A DNA stretch of 64,000 nt from DASSJT01 sp963715025 (GTDB taxonomy: Bacteria; Actinomycetota; Actinomycetes; Actinomycetales; Dermatophilaceae): assembly GCA_963715025.1 (NCBI GenBank), contig CAVQQQ010000008.1, forward strand, positions 62,001 to 126,000, given 5' to 3'. Position 1 is the first letter of the stretch, and each line of letters begins with the position of its first letter. Both the position numbers and the translations under genes were made by a program. This document shows positions 35,347 through 43,665 of this stretch, one piece after another. The notes below the pieces were generated by a model. It saw nothing but the letters and a program-made list of their open reading frames with translations. It was not told the origin of the DNA and did no database searches.

Positions 35347-36465
35347 TCAGATGCCGGCCACCCGCCGCTCCGGCTCCAGGGCGTATGCCGGTGTGCCGGC
35401 TTCCGGCTCGAACCTCGCCCTGGGTGCCGCGGACGGCTCGGCGTCGACCCTTAACGCGCGTGACTTCATGGTGTAGGTGGGACGTGGGACGGGCACCGGG
35501 TCCCAGGTGAGGGGGATGTCGTCCTCGTCGACCAGGGCGTATCGAATGGGCGCCGGCTGGGGAGGCAGGGGCGGCGGAGGGCTCAGCGGGTCGGCCGTCG
35601 CCTCGATGTCGAACAGCTCCTCGCGGGCTGCCGGTACCTGAACCGGCTCGACCACGGGCTGCGCCTCGATCTCATCCTCGCTCCGCTCGAACTCCACCGG
35701 ACCCCGGTGATGCGTCGCCAGCGACGAGCTCTCGCCACCAGCGCCCCGCGCGGCCGAAGCCCCAGCGGACCGGCCCCCAGCGTGCCGGCCCCCGGCGGCC
35801 GGCTCCATCGCTCGCCGCCGAGCCTGGCGGCGCTCAGCCGGTCGAACGGACCGACCATCAGTGCGCCTGACCCGCACAGATCGGCCCTCACGGACCGGAC
35901 TCCCGTAGCCACCCGAGCGCCTGCTGTGATCCGAGCGCTGCTCGCGCCCGGTCGCCGCCCCCTCCCCGCGGGCCGCAGCCGCAGCCCTGACCCCGACCCG
36001 CATCCACACGAAGGTGACCAGGATCAGACCTGCGGGAACCGCCACCGCCCAGAGCGGCACGACCGCGCGTGCGGCCAGCGCCGAGACCGCCGTCAAGGCG
36101 ACCAGCGAGGCAAGGAAAGTCAGGCCGCGAACCCGTCGGCCGGGATGCAGCGCCCGCTGGAACAGCCCTGGGCCGGAGGACACGGCGGCCTCCGCCGCGC
36201 GAGCGTCACGGCCCCGCTGACGGGAGTCGCCAGACCGAGCCGGGCTCACGACATACGACCGGGGTGCCGGGCGGGGGGAGACCGACGCGGGCACAGCCTC
36301 CACCGCCGGGCTGCGCAGCTCCAGGAGCCGCATCGACTCCGAGAACCGGTCGACCGCGCGGGCGGTTGCGAGGTGCTCGCGGCGACGCACCCAGTACTGG
36401 AGGAAATAGGCAGCCCAGATCGCAATGATGACAAGGAAGATCAGACTGCTGGCCTGCACGCACAC
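35347..36465 (-). CDS. sepX: SepX/GlpR-type divisome membrane protein
   Basis: 372 aa, GTG start. ASSLIFLVIIAIWAAYFLQY is an N-terminal membrane segment followed by WVRRREHLATARAVDRFSES MRLLE, a block I recognise from Streptomyces SepX and corynebacterial GlpR. Two more segments follow near residues 110-155 (FLASLVALTAVSALAARAV; WAVAVPAGLILVTFVWM), then a long Arg/Pro-rich cytoplasmic tail. In corynebacteria GlpR binds Glp and FtsZ-linked division proteins; SepX stabilises septa in Streptomyces. The glp gene is three genes upstream on the same strand, which supports the call. The C-terminal tail is less conserved. Confidence 0.8.
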   Translation of the reverse strand: MCVQASSLIFLVIIAIWAAYFLQYWVRRREHLATARAVDRFSESMRLLELRSPAVEAVPASVSPRPAPRSYVVSPARSGDSRQRGRDARAAEAAVSSGPGLFQRALHPGRRVRGLTFLASLVALTAVSALAARAVVPLWAVAVPAGLILVTFVWMRVGVRAAAAARGEGAATGREQRSDHSRRSGGYGSPVREGRSVRVRRTDGRSVRPAERRQARRRAMEPAAGGRHAGGRSAGASAARGAGGESSSLATHHRGPVEFERSEDEIEAQPVVEPVQVPAAREELFDIEATADPLSPPPPLPPQPAPIRYALVDEDDIPLTWDPVPVPRPTYTMKSRALRVDAEPSAAPRARFEPEAGTPAYALEPERRVAGI

Positions 36466-36488
36466 GACGTTAGGTCGCTAGCGGCGGA

Positions 36489-37166
36489 CTACAGCGGACC
36501 TGCCTCGGTGTGTCGCCAATGTGGCTCCTGTTGTCTGTGTTGCTCACGTTGTTTGAGCCGGTCGGTGAGGCTGCCGCCCGCCAGGTCCTCGATCGTGAGC
36601 GCGAAGGACAGGTGGTCGCGCCAGGCGCCGTCGATGTGCAGCATGCGCAGCCGGCGTCCCTCCTCGCGGAACCCGAGCTTGCGGACGACGGCCAGGCTGG
36701 GGGTGTTCTCGGGCCGGATGTTGACCTCGATGCGGTGCAGCCCGAGGCTTCCCAGGGCGTAGTCCCCCGCCAGGGCCAGCGCGGTGGGTGTGATGCCCCG
36801 ACCGGCCACCGGGCGGCTGACCCAGTAGCCCGCCGAGCACGAGCGGAACGACCCGTACGTGATGCTCGAGAGGTTCATCTGTCCGACGATCCGCCCCTCG
36901 AACTCAACGACGAACGGGAGGCTGCGCCCCGCCTTCGCGTCGCGGTCGTAGTTGCGGACCAGGTCCCGGAACGTCACGGAGGAGGGCACCTCTTTCGGCG
37001 AGGTAGCGTCCCAGGGCGCGAGCCAGTCCCGGTTGGCCCGCCGGACCGCCTGGAACTCCGCGCGGTCCTTGACCTGCAGCGCCCGCAGGACGACGCCGTC
37101 GCCCGAGGGCGTGTGCCCACTGAGCTCCACCGGCCACCCGTCGAACCGGGCCAGCCACCGCGGCAT
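36489..37166 (-). CDS. rimJ: RimJ-type N-acetyltransferase
   Basis: 225 aa. GNAT fold: VVLRALQVKDRAEFQAVRRA NRDWL at the start, IVGQMNLSSITYGSFRSCSA, then GYWVSRPVAGRGITPTALAL (acetyl-CoA loop R-G-x-G/I-x-P/T) and RIEVNIRPENTPSLAVVRKL GF with the conserved Asn. RimJ acetylates the N-terminus of ribosomal protein S5 in E. coli; in actinobacteria this neighbour of glp and moaC is annotated rimJ but its substrate is not established. Its ATG shares one base with the stop of the MogA-type gene (TGATG). Confidence 0.85.
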   Translation of the reverse strand: MPRWLARFDGWPVELSGHTPSGDGVVLRALQVKDRAEFQAVRRANRDWLAPWDATSPKEVPSSVTFRDLVRNYDRDAKAGRSLPFVVEFEGRIVGQMNLSSITYGSFRSCSAGYWVSRPVAGRGITPTALALAGDYALGSLGLHRIEVNIRPENTPSLAVVRKLGFREEGRRLRMLHIDGAWRDHLSFALTIEDLAGGSLTDRLKQREQHRQQEPHWRHTEAGPL

Positions 37167-37666
37167 CAGTGGTCTCCGCCGCGGATCTGGCTGAGGGCGT
37201 GGAGCACGATCGAGGACAGTACCTCCAGGGCGTCCTTCACCCCGCCGGGTGAGCCGGGGAGGTTGACCACCAGCGCATGGCCGGCGACCCCGGCGACCCC
37301 GCGCGACAGCATTGCCGTGGGCACGCCCTTGGCAAGCCCTGCCGCTCGAATCGCCTCGGCAACGCCGGGCACCTCGCGGTCGAGCACCCCGCGGGTTGCC
37401 TCCGGGGTGCCGTCAGACGGGGAGAGGCCCGTGCCACCCGTGGTGACGATGAGGTCCGCCCCGGTGGCGAGTGCCGCCCGCAGTGCCTCGACCACCGGCG
37501 GCCCGTCGGGCACGACCGTCGGGTCCGCCACCTCGAAACCCCACTCGCGCAGCGCCTCGACGATGAGCGGACCGCCCCGATCGGGGTAGACGCCTGTCGC
37601 GGCCCGCGTCGAGCACGTCATGACCACGGCGCGGTGCACCGGCCCCCCGGACCCTCCCGCGCTCAC
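37166..37666 (-). CDS. MogA/MoaB-family molybdopterin adenylyltransferase
   Basis: 166 residues from GTG 37666, with a GGGGGG ribosome site 6 bases upstream; a farther ATG at 37714 would overlap moaC. MoCF domain: RAVVMTCSTRAATGVYPDRG GPLIVEALREWG, then ADLIVTTGGTGLSPSDGTPE ATR (TTGGTGxxxxDxTPE) and NLPGSPGGVKDALEVL. MogA activates molybdopterin with ATP before metal insertion. It follows moaC and precedes rimJ. Confidence 0.88.
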   Translation of the reverse strand: MSAGGSGGPVHRAVVMTCSTRAATGVYPDRGGPLIVEALREWGFEVADPTVVPDGPPVVEALRAALATGADLIVTTGGTGLSPSDGTPEATRGVLDREVPGVAEAIRAAGLAKGVPTAMLSRGVAGVAGHALVVNLPGSPGGVKDALEVLSSIVLHALSQIRGGDH

Positions 37667-37682
37667 CAGGCACCCCCCGGGA

Positions 37683-38231
37683 TCACGCCTCGGTCCAGTC
37701 TCCCGAGCGCCCACCAGACTTCGCCGTCACGCGCACGTCCGTGATTCTGGCATGCCGGTCGACCGCCTTCACCATGTCGATCAGCGCCAGCGCGGCGACA
37801 GCCACCGCCGTGAGGGCCTCCATCTCGATTCCGGTGCGGTCGGCGGTGCGCACGGTCGCCGAGATGTCGACGCCGTCGTCGGCTACGTCCAGGTCGACGG
37901 CGACCCCGTGGACCGCGATCGGGTGCGCCAGCGGAATCAGGTCTGGCGTGCGCTTCACGGCCTGTATGCCGGCCACGCGGGCCACGCTCAAAGCGTCGCC
38001 TTTGGGGACGGTGCCCTCGCGGAGCGCGGCCACCGCGGCGGCCGAGAGCAGGACCCGGCCGGCGGCGCTCGCCTCCCGTGCTGTGACCGCCTTCCCCGAC
38101 ACGTCGACCATGTGGGCGGTGCCGTCGGCCCGGACGTGCGTCAGCCGCGCCGCCTCGGCGTCGGGGCTGTTCCGCGGTGTAGAAGGCTCCCCACTACCCC
38201 GTTCGGGCGGGAGGTCGGGAGGGAGGGCCAT
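37683..38231 (-). CDS. moaC: Cyclic pyranopterin monophosphate synthase MoaC
   Basis: 182 aa from ATG 38231, one base after the glp stop. MoaC rearranges the MoaA product to cPMP, the first Moco intermediate. Core motifs: THVRADGTAHMVDVSGKAVT, KGDALSVARVAGIQAVKRTP, LIPLAHPIAVHGVAVDLDV and DRTGIEMEALTAVAVAALAL IDMVKAVD; the active-site His (LAHP), Glu-Met-Glu-Ala and Lys are all there. About 25 N-terminal residues beyond the usual start are Pro/Glu-rich. Confidence 0.93.
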   Translation of the reverse strand: MALPPDLPPERGSGEPSTPRNSPDAEAARLTHVRADGTAHMVDVSGKAVTAREASAAGRVLLSAAAVAALREGTVPKGDALSVARVAGIQAVKRTPDLIPLAHPIAVHGVAVDLDVADDGVDISATVRTADRTGIEMEALTAVAVAALALIDMVKAVDRHARITDVRVTAKSGGRSGDWTEA

Positions 38232-38232
38232 C

Positions 38233-39444
38233 TCAGGAACCCGTCCCGAGCAGGGGCAGGCAGTCGAGCTCCTGGCCAGCCGGCACGACTGCCAGCTCGG
38301 CCGGCACCACCGCCAGCGCATTCGCGTCGGCCATCGCCCCGAGCATGTGCGATCCCTGCCCGCCGGCGAGTCGCGCGCGGCCATCAGCCACCACGACCCT
38401 GGCGAACTCCACCTTCCCGGCCACGCTCTGCCACTCGTGCGCCGCCACCGCGCGCGACACCGCGAGCGGCGGGACGCTCAGCCCTGCCATCGCCCGCAGC
38501 GCCGGAAGCACGAACACGTGGAACGACACGAGGGCGCTGACCGGGTTGCCCGGAAGCGTGAACACGGGTACGTCGCGCTCCCCGAGCACCCCGAAGCCCT
38601 GCGGCATGCCGGGGCGCATCGCCACCTTGTCGAACTGCATCGTGCCAACCTTGGAGAGCACCTCCTTGACCGTGTCGTAGGCGCCCATTGACACCCCACC
38701 GGTCGTCACGAGTGCGTCGGCGCGCAGCAGCTGCGCCGCGAGGACCGACTCCAGGGCCGCCGCGTCGTCGGCCACCGAGCTCACCTGCCCCGGCACCGCC
38801 CCAGCCGCCCGCGAGGCCGCCACGAGCATCAGCGAGTTGGAGTCGACGATCTGCCCGAAGCCCGGTACGCCGCCCACCTCGACCAGTTCGTTGCCAGTCG
38901 AGACGACCACGACGCGCGGCCTGGGGACTGCCCTCACCCGGCCGTGGCCCGCGGCGGCCAGAAGCGCCACCTGCCCGGGCCCGAGCCGCGTGCCGGCCGA
39001 GAGCAGTGGCGCACCGGCGCGTACGTCCTCCCCCACATGGCGCAGGTGCCGACCGACCTCGGCCGCCAGCCGGATCGACACCGCCTCGGTGCCCGAGTCG
39101 GTCTCCTCCACCGGCACGATCGCGTCAGCACCGTCGGGCAGGGGCGCGCCGGTCATGATGCGCAGCGCCTGCCCGGGCTCGAGCACCAGCCGCGCGGTGC
39201 TCCCCGCCGGGATGTCCCCGCCGACCGGAAGGACCACCGGCGAAGACTCGCTGGCGGCAGCCACGTCAGCCGACCGGACGGCATACCCGTCCATCGCCGA
39301 GTTGGTGAAGCCCGGCAGGCTGATCGCCGCGGTCACGTCCTCGGCGAGGGCGCAGCCCAGCGCGTCGAGCAGGCCCATGTCGACGGCAGGCAGGGTGCGC
39401 ACGGTGGCGAGGATCCGCTCGCGGTGCTCCTCGACGGTGATCAT
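38233..39444 (-). CDS. glp: MoeA-family protein, Glp-type
   Basis: 403 aa from ATG 39444. MoeA fold: MITVEEHRERILATVRTLPA, LPGFTNSAMDGYAVRSADVA, GDIPAGSTARLVLEPGQALR IMTGAPLPDGADAIVPVEE, then TTGGVSMGAYDTVKEVLS (MoCF domain) and FTLPGNPVSALVSFHVFVLP. MoeA inserts molybdate into molybdopterin. In Corynebacterium the homologue Glp at an equivalent locus binds FtsZ and the receptor GlpR, so this one may act in division, in Moco synthesis or in both. moaC and a MogA-type gene lie directly downstream, sepX/glpR three genes on. galU is 10 bases upstream. Confidence 0.88.
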   Translation of the reverse strand: MITVEEHRERILATVRTLPAVDMGLLDALGCALAEDVTAAISLPGFTNSAMDGYAVRSADVAAASESSPVVLPVGGDIPAGSTARLVLEPGQALRIMTGAPLPDGADAIVPVEETDSGTEAVSIRLAAEVGRHLRHVGEDVRAGAPLLSAGTRLGPGQVALLAAAGHGRVRAVPRPRVVVVSTGNELVEVGGVPGFGQIVDSNSLMLVAASRAAGAVPGQVSSVADDAAALESVLAAQLLRADALVTTGGVSMGAYDTVKEVLSKVGTMQFDKVAMRPGMPQGFGVLGERDVPVFTLPGNPVSALVSFHVFVLPALRAMAGLSVPPLAVSRAVAAHEWQSVAGKVEFARVVVADGRARLAGGQGSHMLGAMADANALAVVPAELAVVPAGQELDCLPLLGTGS

Positions 39445-39454
39445 GGGGCCATTG

Positions 39455-40360
39455 TCACTGGGTCTTGGCGAACTCCACGAGCCACTTGCGGAAGTCCTTG
39501 CCCAGCTCAGGGTGGTCGATGCCCAGGAGCACCACCGCCTTGAGGTAGTCGAGCCGGTCGCCGGTGTCGTAGCGGCGACCGCGGAAGACCACGCCGTGAA
39601 CCCCGCCCCCGGGTGCGTCGGACGCCGCGAGCTCCTGGAGGGCATCGGTCAGCTGGATCTCGCCGCCCCGGCCCGGCTTGGTGTGCTGGAGGACACGGAA
39701 GACCGACGGGTCGAGCACGTAGCGGCCGATGACCGCGAGGTTGCTCGGGGCCTCGGCGGGGTCGGGCTTCTCGACCAGGCCGGTCACCCGCACCACGTCG
39801 CCCTCGCGGTCCTCGACGACTGCGCAGCCGTAGAGGTTGATCGACTCATGCGGCACCTCGAGCAGGGCCACCACGCTGCCGCCTCGCTCCTGCTGCACGG
39901 CGATCATCTCTTCCAGGAGGTGGTCGTGGGTGTCGATCAGGTCGTCGCCCAGGAGAACGGCGAAGGGGCTGTCGCCCACGTGGTCGCAGGCCATGAGGAC
40001 GGCGTGGCCGAGCCCCTGGGGCTGGCCCTGGCGGACGAAATGGACCTTGCCGAGGTCGGCCGACTTGCGCACCCGCTGGAGCCGGTGCTCGTCGCCCTTG
40101 GCCTCCAAAGCCTGCTCGAGCTCCCAGTTGCGGTCGAAGTGGTCCTCGAGCGCCCCCTTGTTGCGGCCCGTGATGACCAGCACGTCTTCCAGGCCAGCGC
40201 GGACGGCCTCCTCGACGACGTACTGGATAGCGGGCTTGTCGACGACCGGAAGCATTTCCTTGGGGATCGCCTTGGTCGCGGGCAGGAACCGTGTGCCGAG
40301 GCCGGCCGCCGGGATGACGGCCTTGACCACCGGCCGGGGCTTGGGGTTCTGCGGGCTCAT
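39455..40360 (-). CDS. galU: UTP-glucose-1-phosphate uridylyltransferase
   Basis: 301 aa from ATG 40360. Makes UDP-glucose from UTP and glucose 1-phosphate for envelope glycans. KAVIPAAGLGTRFLPATKAI then PKEMLPVVDKPAIQYVVEEA is the nucleotide-binding start, FVRQGQPQGLGHAVLMA and VLLGDDLIDTHD follow, and VTGLVEKPDPAEAPSNLAVI GRYVL with GGEIQLTDALQELA completes the family pattern. First gene of a run galU-glp-moaC-mog-rimJ-sepX; divergent from the 5-FCL gene across 55 bases. Confidence 0.95.
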   Translation of the reverse strand: MSPQNPKPRPVVKAVIPAAGLGTRFLPATKAIPKEMLPVVDKPAIQYVVEEAVRAGLEDVLVITGRNKGALEDHFDRNWELEQALEAKGDEHRLQRVRKSADLGKVHFVRQGQPQGLGHAVLMACDHVGDSPFAVLLGDDLIDTHDHLLEEMIAVQQERGGSVVALLEVPHESINLYGCAVVEDREGDVVRVTGLVEKPDPAEAPSNLAVIGRYVLDPSVFRVLQHTKPGRGGEIQLTDALQELAASDAPGGGVHGVVFRGRRYDTGDRLDYLKAVVLLGIDHPELGKDFRKWLVEFAKTQ

Positions 40361-40415
40361 GCCGCAAACCCTAGTGCGGAGCCCCGGCCGCCCACGGCCC
40401 GAACGTGACGAGACA

Positions 40416-41018
40416 ATGAACACCATGCAGCCGTATGCCGGTGAGCCGGCTCCCAGCGCGAAGTCCCAGCTGCGCGCGTGGCTGCGCCAGCAGCGGCGCG
40501 AGCGGGTGCCGCTGCGCGACGTCGCGGAAGACTCGGCTGGCATCGTGAGATGGGCCCGGGAGGCCCTGATCGCGGTCGGGATCGGCAGAGGCTCGACAGT
40601 TGCGGCATACGAGTCCTTGCCCACTGAGCCACCCACCCAAGCACTTCTGCACTCCCTGTCCGCGGACGGCATACGCGTGCTAGTGCCCTTGACCCTGCAG
40701 GACTGGACCCTCGACTGGGTCGACGCGCACGACCCGGAGCGGACCCCGCTGGGTGACGTGGCGCTTCGGGAGGCCGACCTCGTCTTCGTGCCGGCGCTGG
40801 CCGTGGACCTTGCCGGTGGCCGCCTGGGCAAGGGGCGGGGTTGTTACGACCAGGCCCTCCTGCTGGCCAGACCGGAGGTGCCGCGAGTGGCCATCGTGCA
40901 CCCTTGGGAACTGCTGACCGAGCCGGTCCCTGCGGAGGACCACGATCTGCGGATGGACGCCGCCATCACCGCCGAGGGCCTGATCAGCCTTGGCCGCTGG
41001 TCTCCGGCACGAGGGTGA
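40416..41018 (+). CDS. 5-formyltetrahydrofolate cyclo-ligase
   Basis: 200 aa. Converts 5-formyl-THF to methenyl-THF with ATP, returning it to one-carbon metabolism. LRAWLRQQRRERVPLRDVAE at the N-terminus, STVAAYESLPTEPPTQALLH with the substrate-binding Glu-Pro-Pro-Thr, then DLVFVPALAVDLAGGRLGKG RGCYDQ; the usual GxGKGYYDR loop is present with Cys in place of the first Tyr. Its last 35 bases overlap the 3' end of the penicillin-acylase gene on the other strand. Confidence 0.9.
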   Translation: MNTMQPYAGEPAPSAKSQLRAWLRQQRRERVPLRDVAEDSAGIVRWAREALIAVGIGRGSTVAAYESLPTEPPTQALLHSLSADGIRVLVPLTLQDWTLDWVDAHDPERTPLGDVALREADLVFVPALAVDLAGGRLGKGRGCYDQALLLARPEVPRVAIVHPWELLTEPVPAEDHDLRMDAAITAEGLISLGRWSPARG

Positions 41019-43632
41019 GCTCGTCGGCGGTGGAATCGCGCACCGCCTTCTCGGTGAACGGCCAGGGGTAGGGCTCGTTCTTGATCCAGGCCTGGGTCTG
41101 GTCGGTGTAGTGCGCGTTGAAGGCGTGACCACTCTGGCCGGTCTGGTTGACCCATATGGAGGCGTCGAGGTTGCCGAGGTCGACGACCATGCGCATCGAG
41201 GGGGCGTGGTCGACGCCGTAGCCCTCGGAGGCGGTCCAGCCATTGGCATCGACTATCGCCGATCCGCCGGGCATCTCGTAGGGGCCGCGGTTGAACAGCG
41301 GTCGGATGTAGGCCGGCACATCGTCGCCGCCCAGCACCTGGTGGGTGAGCTCGAGGCGGTGCAGCTTGCCCCACTGCCAGGACTTGGGATCCTTGCCGAG
41401 GGTGCGGGTCAGCTCGTTGCGGGCCTCCACCATGGCCTGGCGCATGATCTCGGCGCGGCCCTCGATGACGCCCGGCGTCTGCTTGTTGTCCCACCAGGCG
41501 TCGCGGGCTTTGCTGTCGGTCAGGAGGGTGGTGACGATGCGCATCCACTCGTCGCCACCGTTGGCCAGCATCGACGGCGGGAGCTCGTCGTCGAAGGCCA
41601 GGTGGAGCAGGTTGCGCCAGACGGCGTTGTAGTAGGCGGCGGCCGCGCCCTGGCCGGAGTCGCCCACCGGGTTGGTGTAGTCCCAGCCCTTGAGCAGCTG
41701 CTGTGCTTCGTGGGTGAACGGATCCTTCGAGAGGTCGATCTTCAGGAGGATCTTGACCAGGCCCGGGGCGAAGTCGTTGCGCGTGTCGCCCTGGATCTGC
41801 GACATCCGCTGAGGCGAGACCCTGGGCTGGGCCTCGAGGAGGGTGCGGATGCGCTGGGCCCGGTAGCCGTAGTCCCACTCCGTGGTGAGGAACGGGCCCC
41901 CGCTGGCCGAGCCCGTGACCGCCTGGTTCGCCGCGACGAGGAAGCCCTCCGGCGGGTCGTACGTGTAGGGCATCTCGGAGAAGGGGACATACCCCTTCCA
42001 GTCATAGGTCGACAGCCAGCCTGGGGCCGGCCAGAAGCCGGGCGGCGCGCCGGGGGCGGACGACTTGCGGATCGGGATCTCCCCGGGGGCCTGGTAGCCG
42101 ATGTGCCCGTCGACGTCGGCGTAGAGGAGGTTCTGGGACGGGACTGCGAAGTGCTTGGCGGCCGCGCGGAAGTCCTTGAAGTCCTGCGCTGTGTCAAAGC
42201 CCATGACGGCGTCCGCCACCTGCACCACTTTGAGGCCGGTCCAGGCCAGCGACACGGCGTTGGCGCCGCTGTCGGGGCGCAGCCCGACCGGGGCGTTGCC
42301 CGCGGCTCGGCTCGCGTCGGCGATCACGTCGGAGATGATCGGGCCCTGCTTGGTGGTCTGGACCGTGAACGTCTGGTCGGGCTCGCCGGCGACGTGAATC
42401 GTCTCCTGGCGAGACTCCAGCGGCACGTACTCGCCGTCGCGCAGGTAGGTGTTGCCGCGGACCTGCTGCAGATAGAGGTCGCTGACGTCCGGGTTGAGGT
42501 TGGTGAATCCCCAGGCGATGCGGTTGTTGTGGCCGATGATCACGCCCGGCGCTCCCGAGAAGGAGAAGCCGGAGACGTCGAAGGGGCACGCAGCCGAGAC
42601 AGTGCGGCAGTGGAGCCCCACCTGGTACCAGATGCTGGGGATGCCGGGGCTGAGGTGTGGGTCGTTCGCCAGCAGCGCGTGGCCTGTCGTCGACTTGCCC
42701 GGGCCGACGACCCAGGAGTTGGAGCCCACCCCGTCACCGCGGCCGATCAGCGCGGGGATCGCGTCAAGGGCTCTGGCGGCGGAGGCATAGGCCTTCTTGG
42801 CCGTCGGCGAGGTGAGCTGCGCGGTGAGCGCCCTGCCCGGCTCCTCAGCATGCGCTCCTGTCGCGGCTGGAGCCGCGGTCAGAGCGGGGAGCGCGGCGTT
42901 GGAGCTGCTCGATCCCGCGGTCCAGTCGGAGGTCGAGAGGATCGGCTTCTTCTGCTGCTCCGGATAGCTGGGGAACAGCGCGTTGAGCTGGGCGTCGCTG
43001 ACCTTTCCGTAGAGCGTGGCCCGCATGAGCTCGTTCTCGTAGTCGCCGATGAGATCCCAGGCCATCGCCTTCAGCCAGGCGAGCGAGTCGACGGGCGTCC
43101 ACTTCTCGACCCGGTAGTCGGGAACCTTCTGGCCGAGGATGGAGTACTCCAGGCTCATGCGGCTGGGGGTCCCCGCGCTGGCGATGTAGGCGTTGACGCC
43201 GTCGGCATAGGCCTGGAGGTACTGGCGGGTCTCGGGCCTGAGGGTGGGCAGCTCGGCCTCGGCCACGCGGCGCCAGCCCAGCGTGCGGATCACCCGGTCG
43301 GTGTCTACCCCCGCGGAGCCGACGAGTTCGGAGAGGCGCCCTGCGGTCACGTGGCGCCGCAGGTCCATCTGGAAGAAACGGTCCTGGGCGTGGACGAACC
43401 CCTGCGCGCGGAACAGGTCGGCGGGGTTGTCGGCGTAGATCTGTGGGACCCCGCGGTCATCGCGCAGGACACTGACCTGCGATGACAGCCCGGGGATCGT
43501 GATCTTGCCGGATGTCTGGGGAAACGCCCGCCTGACGAGGTTGACGCCGAACGCCCCGAGGACCACCGCGATGACGAGCACGAGGGCGACCAGTCCGATG
43601 GCAATGCGGCGTGCGGCAGTCAGGCGGGACAC
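40984..43632 (-). CDS. Penicillin acylase-family N-terminal-nucleophile hydrolase
   Basis: 882 aa. An N-terminal membrane anchor or signal (IAIGLVALVLVIAVVLGAFG V) precedes a secreted precursor. The alpha chain begins GKITIPGLSSQVSVLRDDRG VPQIYADNPADLFRAQGFVH AQDRFFQMDL, a strong family start. The autocatalytic site is GVGSNSWVVG with the nucleophile Ser at residue about 304; cleavage before it frees the beta chain. HALLANDPHLSPGIPSIWYQ and FSGAPGVIIGHNNRIAWGFT follow. Members hydrolyse beta-lactam side chains, N-acyl-homoserine lactones or other amides; the substrate is not evident. Complete. Confidence 0.92.
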   Translation of the reverse strand: MSRLTAARRIAIGLVALVLVIAVVLGAFGVNLVRRAFPQTSGKITIPGLSSQVSVLRDDRGVPQIYADNPADLFRAQGFVHAQDRFFQMDLRRHVTAGRLSELVGSAGVDTDRVIRTLGWRRVAEAELPTLRPETRQYLQAYADGVNAYIASAGTPSRMSLEYSILGQKVPDYRVEKWTPVDSLAWLKAMAWDLIGDYENELMRATLYGKVSDAQLNALFPSYPEQQKKPILSTSDWTAGSSSSNAALPALTAAPAATGAHAEEPGRALTAQLTSPTAKKAYASAARALDAIPALIGRGDGVGSNSWVVGPGKSTTGHALLANDPHLSPGIPSIWYQVGLHCRTVSAACPFDVSGFSFSGAPGVIIGHNNRIAWGFTNLNPDVSDLYLQQVRGNTYLRDGEYVPLESRQETIHVAGEPDQTFTVQTTKQGPIISDVIADASRAAGNAPVGLRPDSGANAVSLAWTGLKVVQVADAVMGFDTAQDFKDFRAAAKHFAVPSQNLLYADVDGHIGYQAPGEIPIRKSSAPGAPPGFWPAPGWLSTYDWKGYVPFSEMPYTYDPPEGFLVAANQAVTGSASGGPFLTTEWDYGYRAQRIRTLLEAQPRVSPQRMSQIQGDTRNDFAPGLVKILLKIDLSKDPFTHEAQQLLKGWDYTNPVGDSGQGAAAAYYNAVWRNLLHLAFDDELPPSMLANGGDEWMRIVTTLLTDSKARDAWWDNKQTPGVIEGRAEIMRQAMVEARNELTRTLGKDPKSWQWGKLHRLELTHQVLGGDDVPAYIRPLFNRGPYEMPGGSAIVDANGWTASEGYGVDHAPSMRMVVDLGNLDASIWVNQTGQSGHAFNAHYTDQTQAWIKNEPYPWPFTEKAVRDSTADELTLVPETSGQG

Positions 43633-43665
43633 CCTGAGAGACTAGGGCACCGACCGGAGCGAGAG

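Noticed and set aside
40990..43485. Long forward open frame (831 codons) opposite the penicillin-acylase gene
   Set aside because: Its translation has no domain and is rich in Gly/Val/Asp/His repeats; it is the antisense shadow usual in high-GC DNA. The acylase frame has full family motifs.
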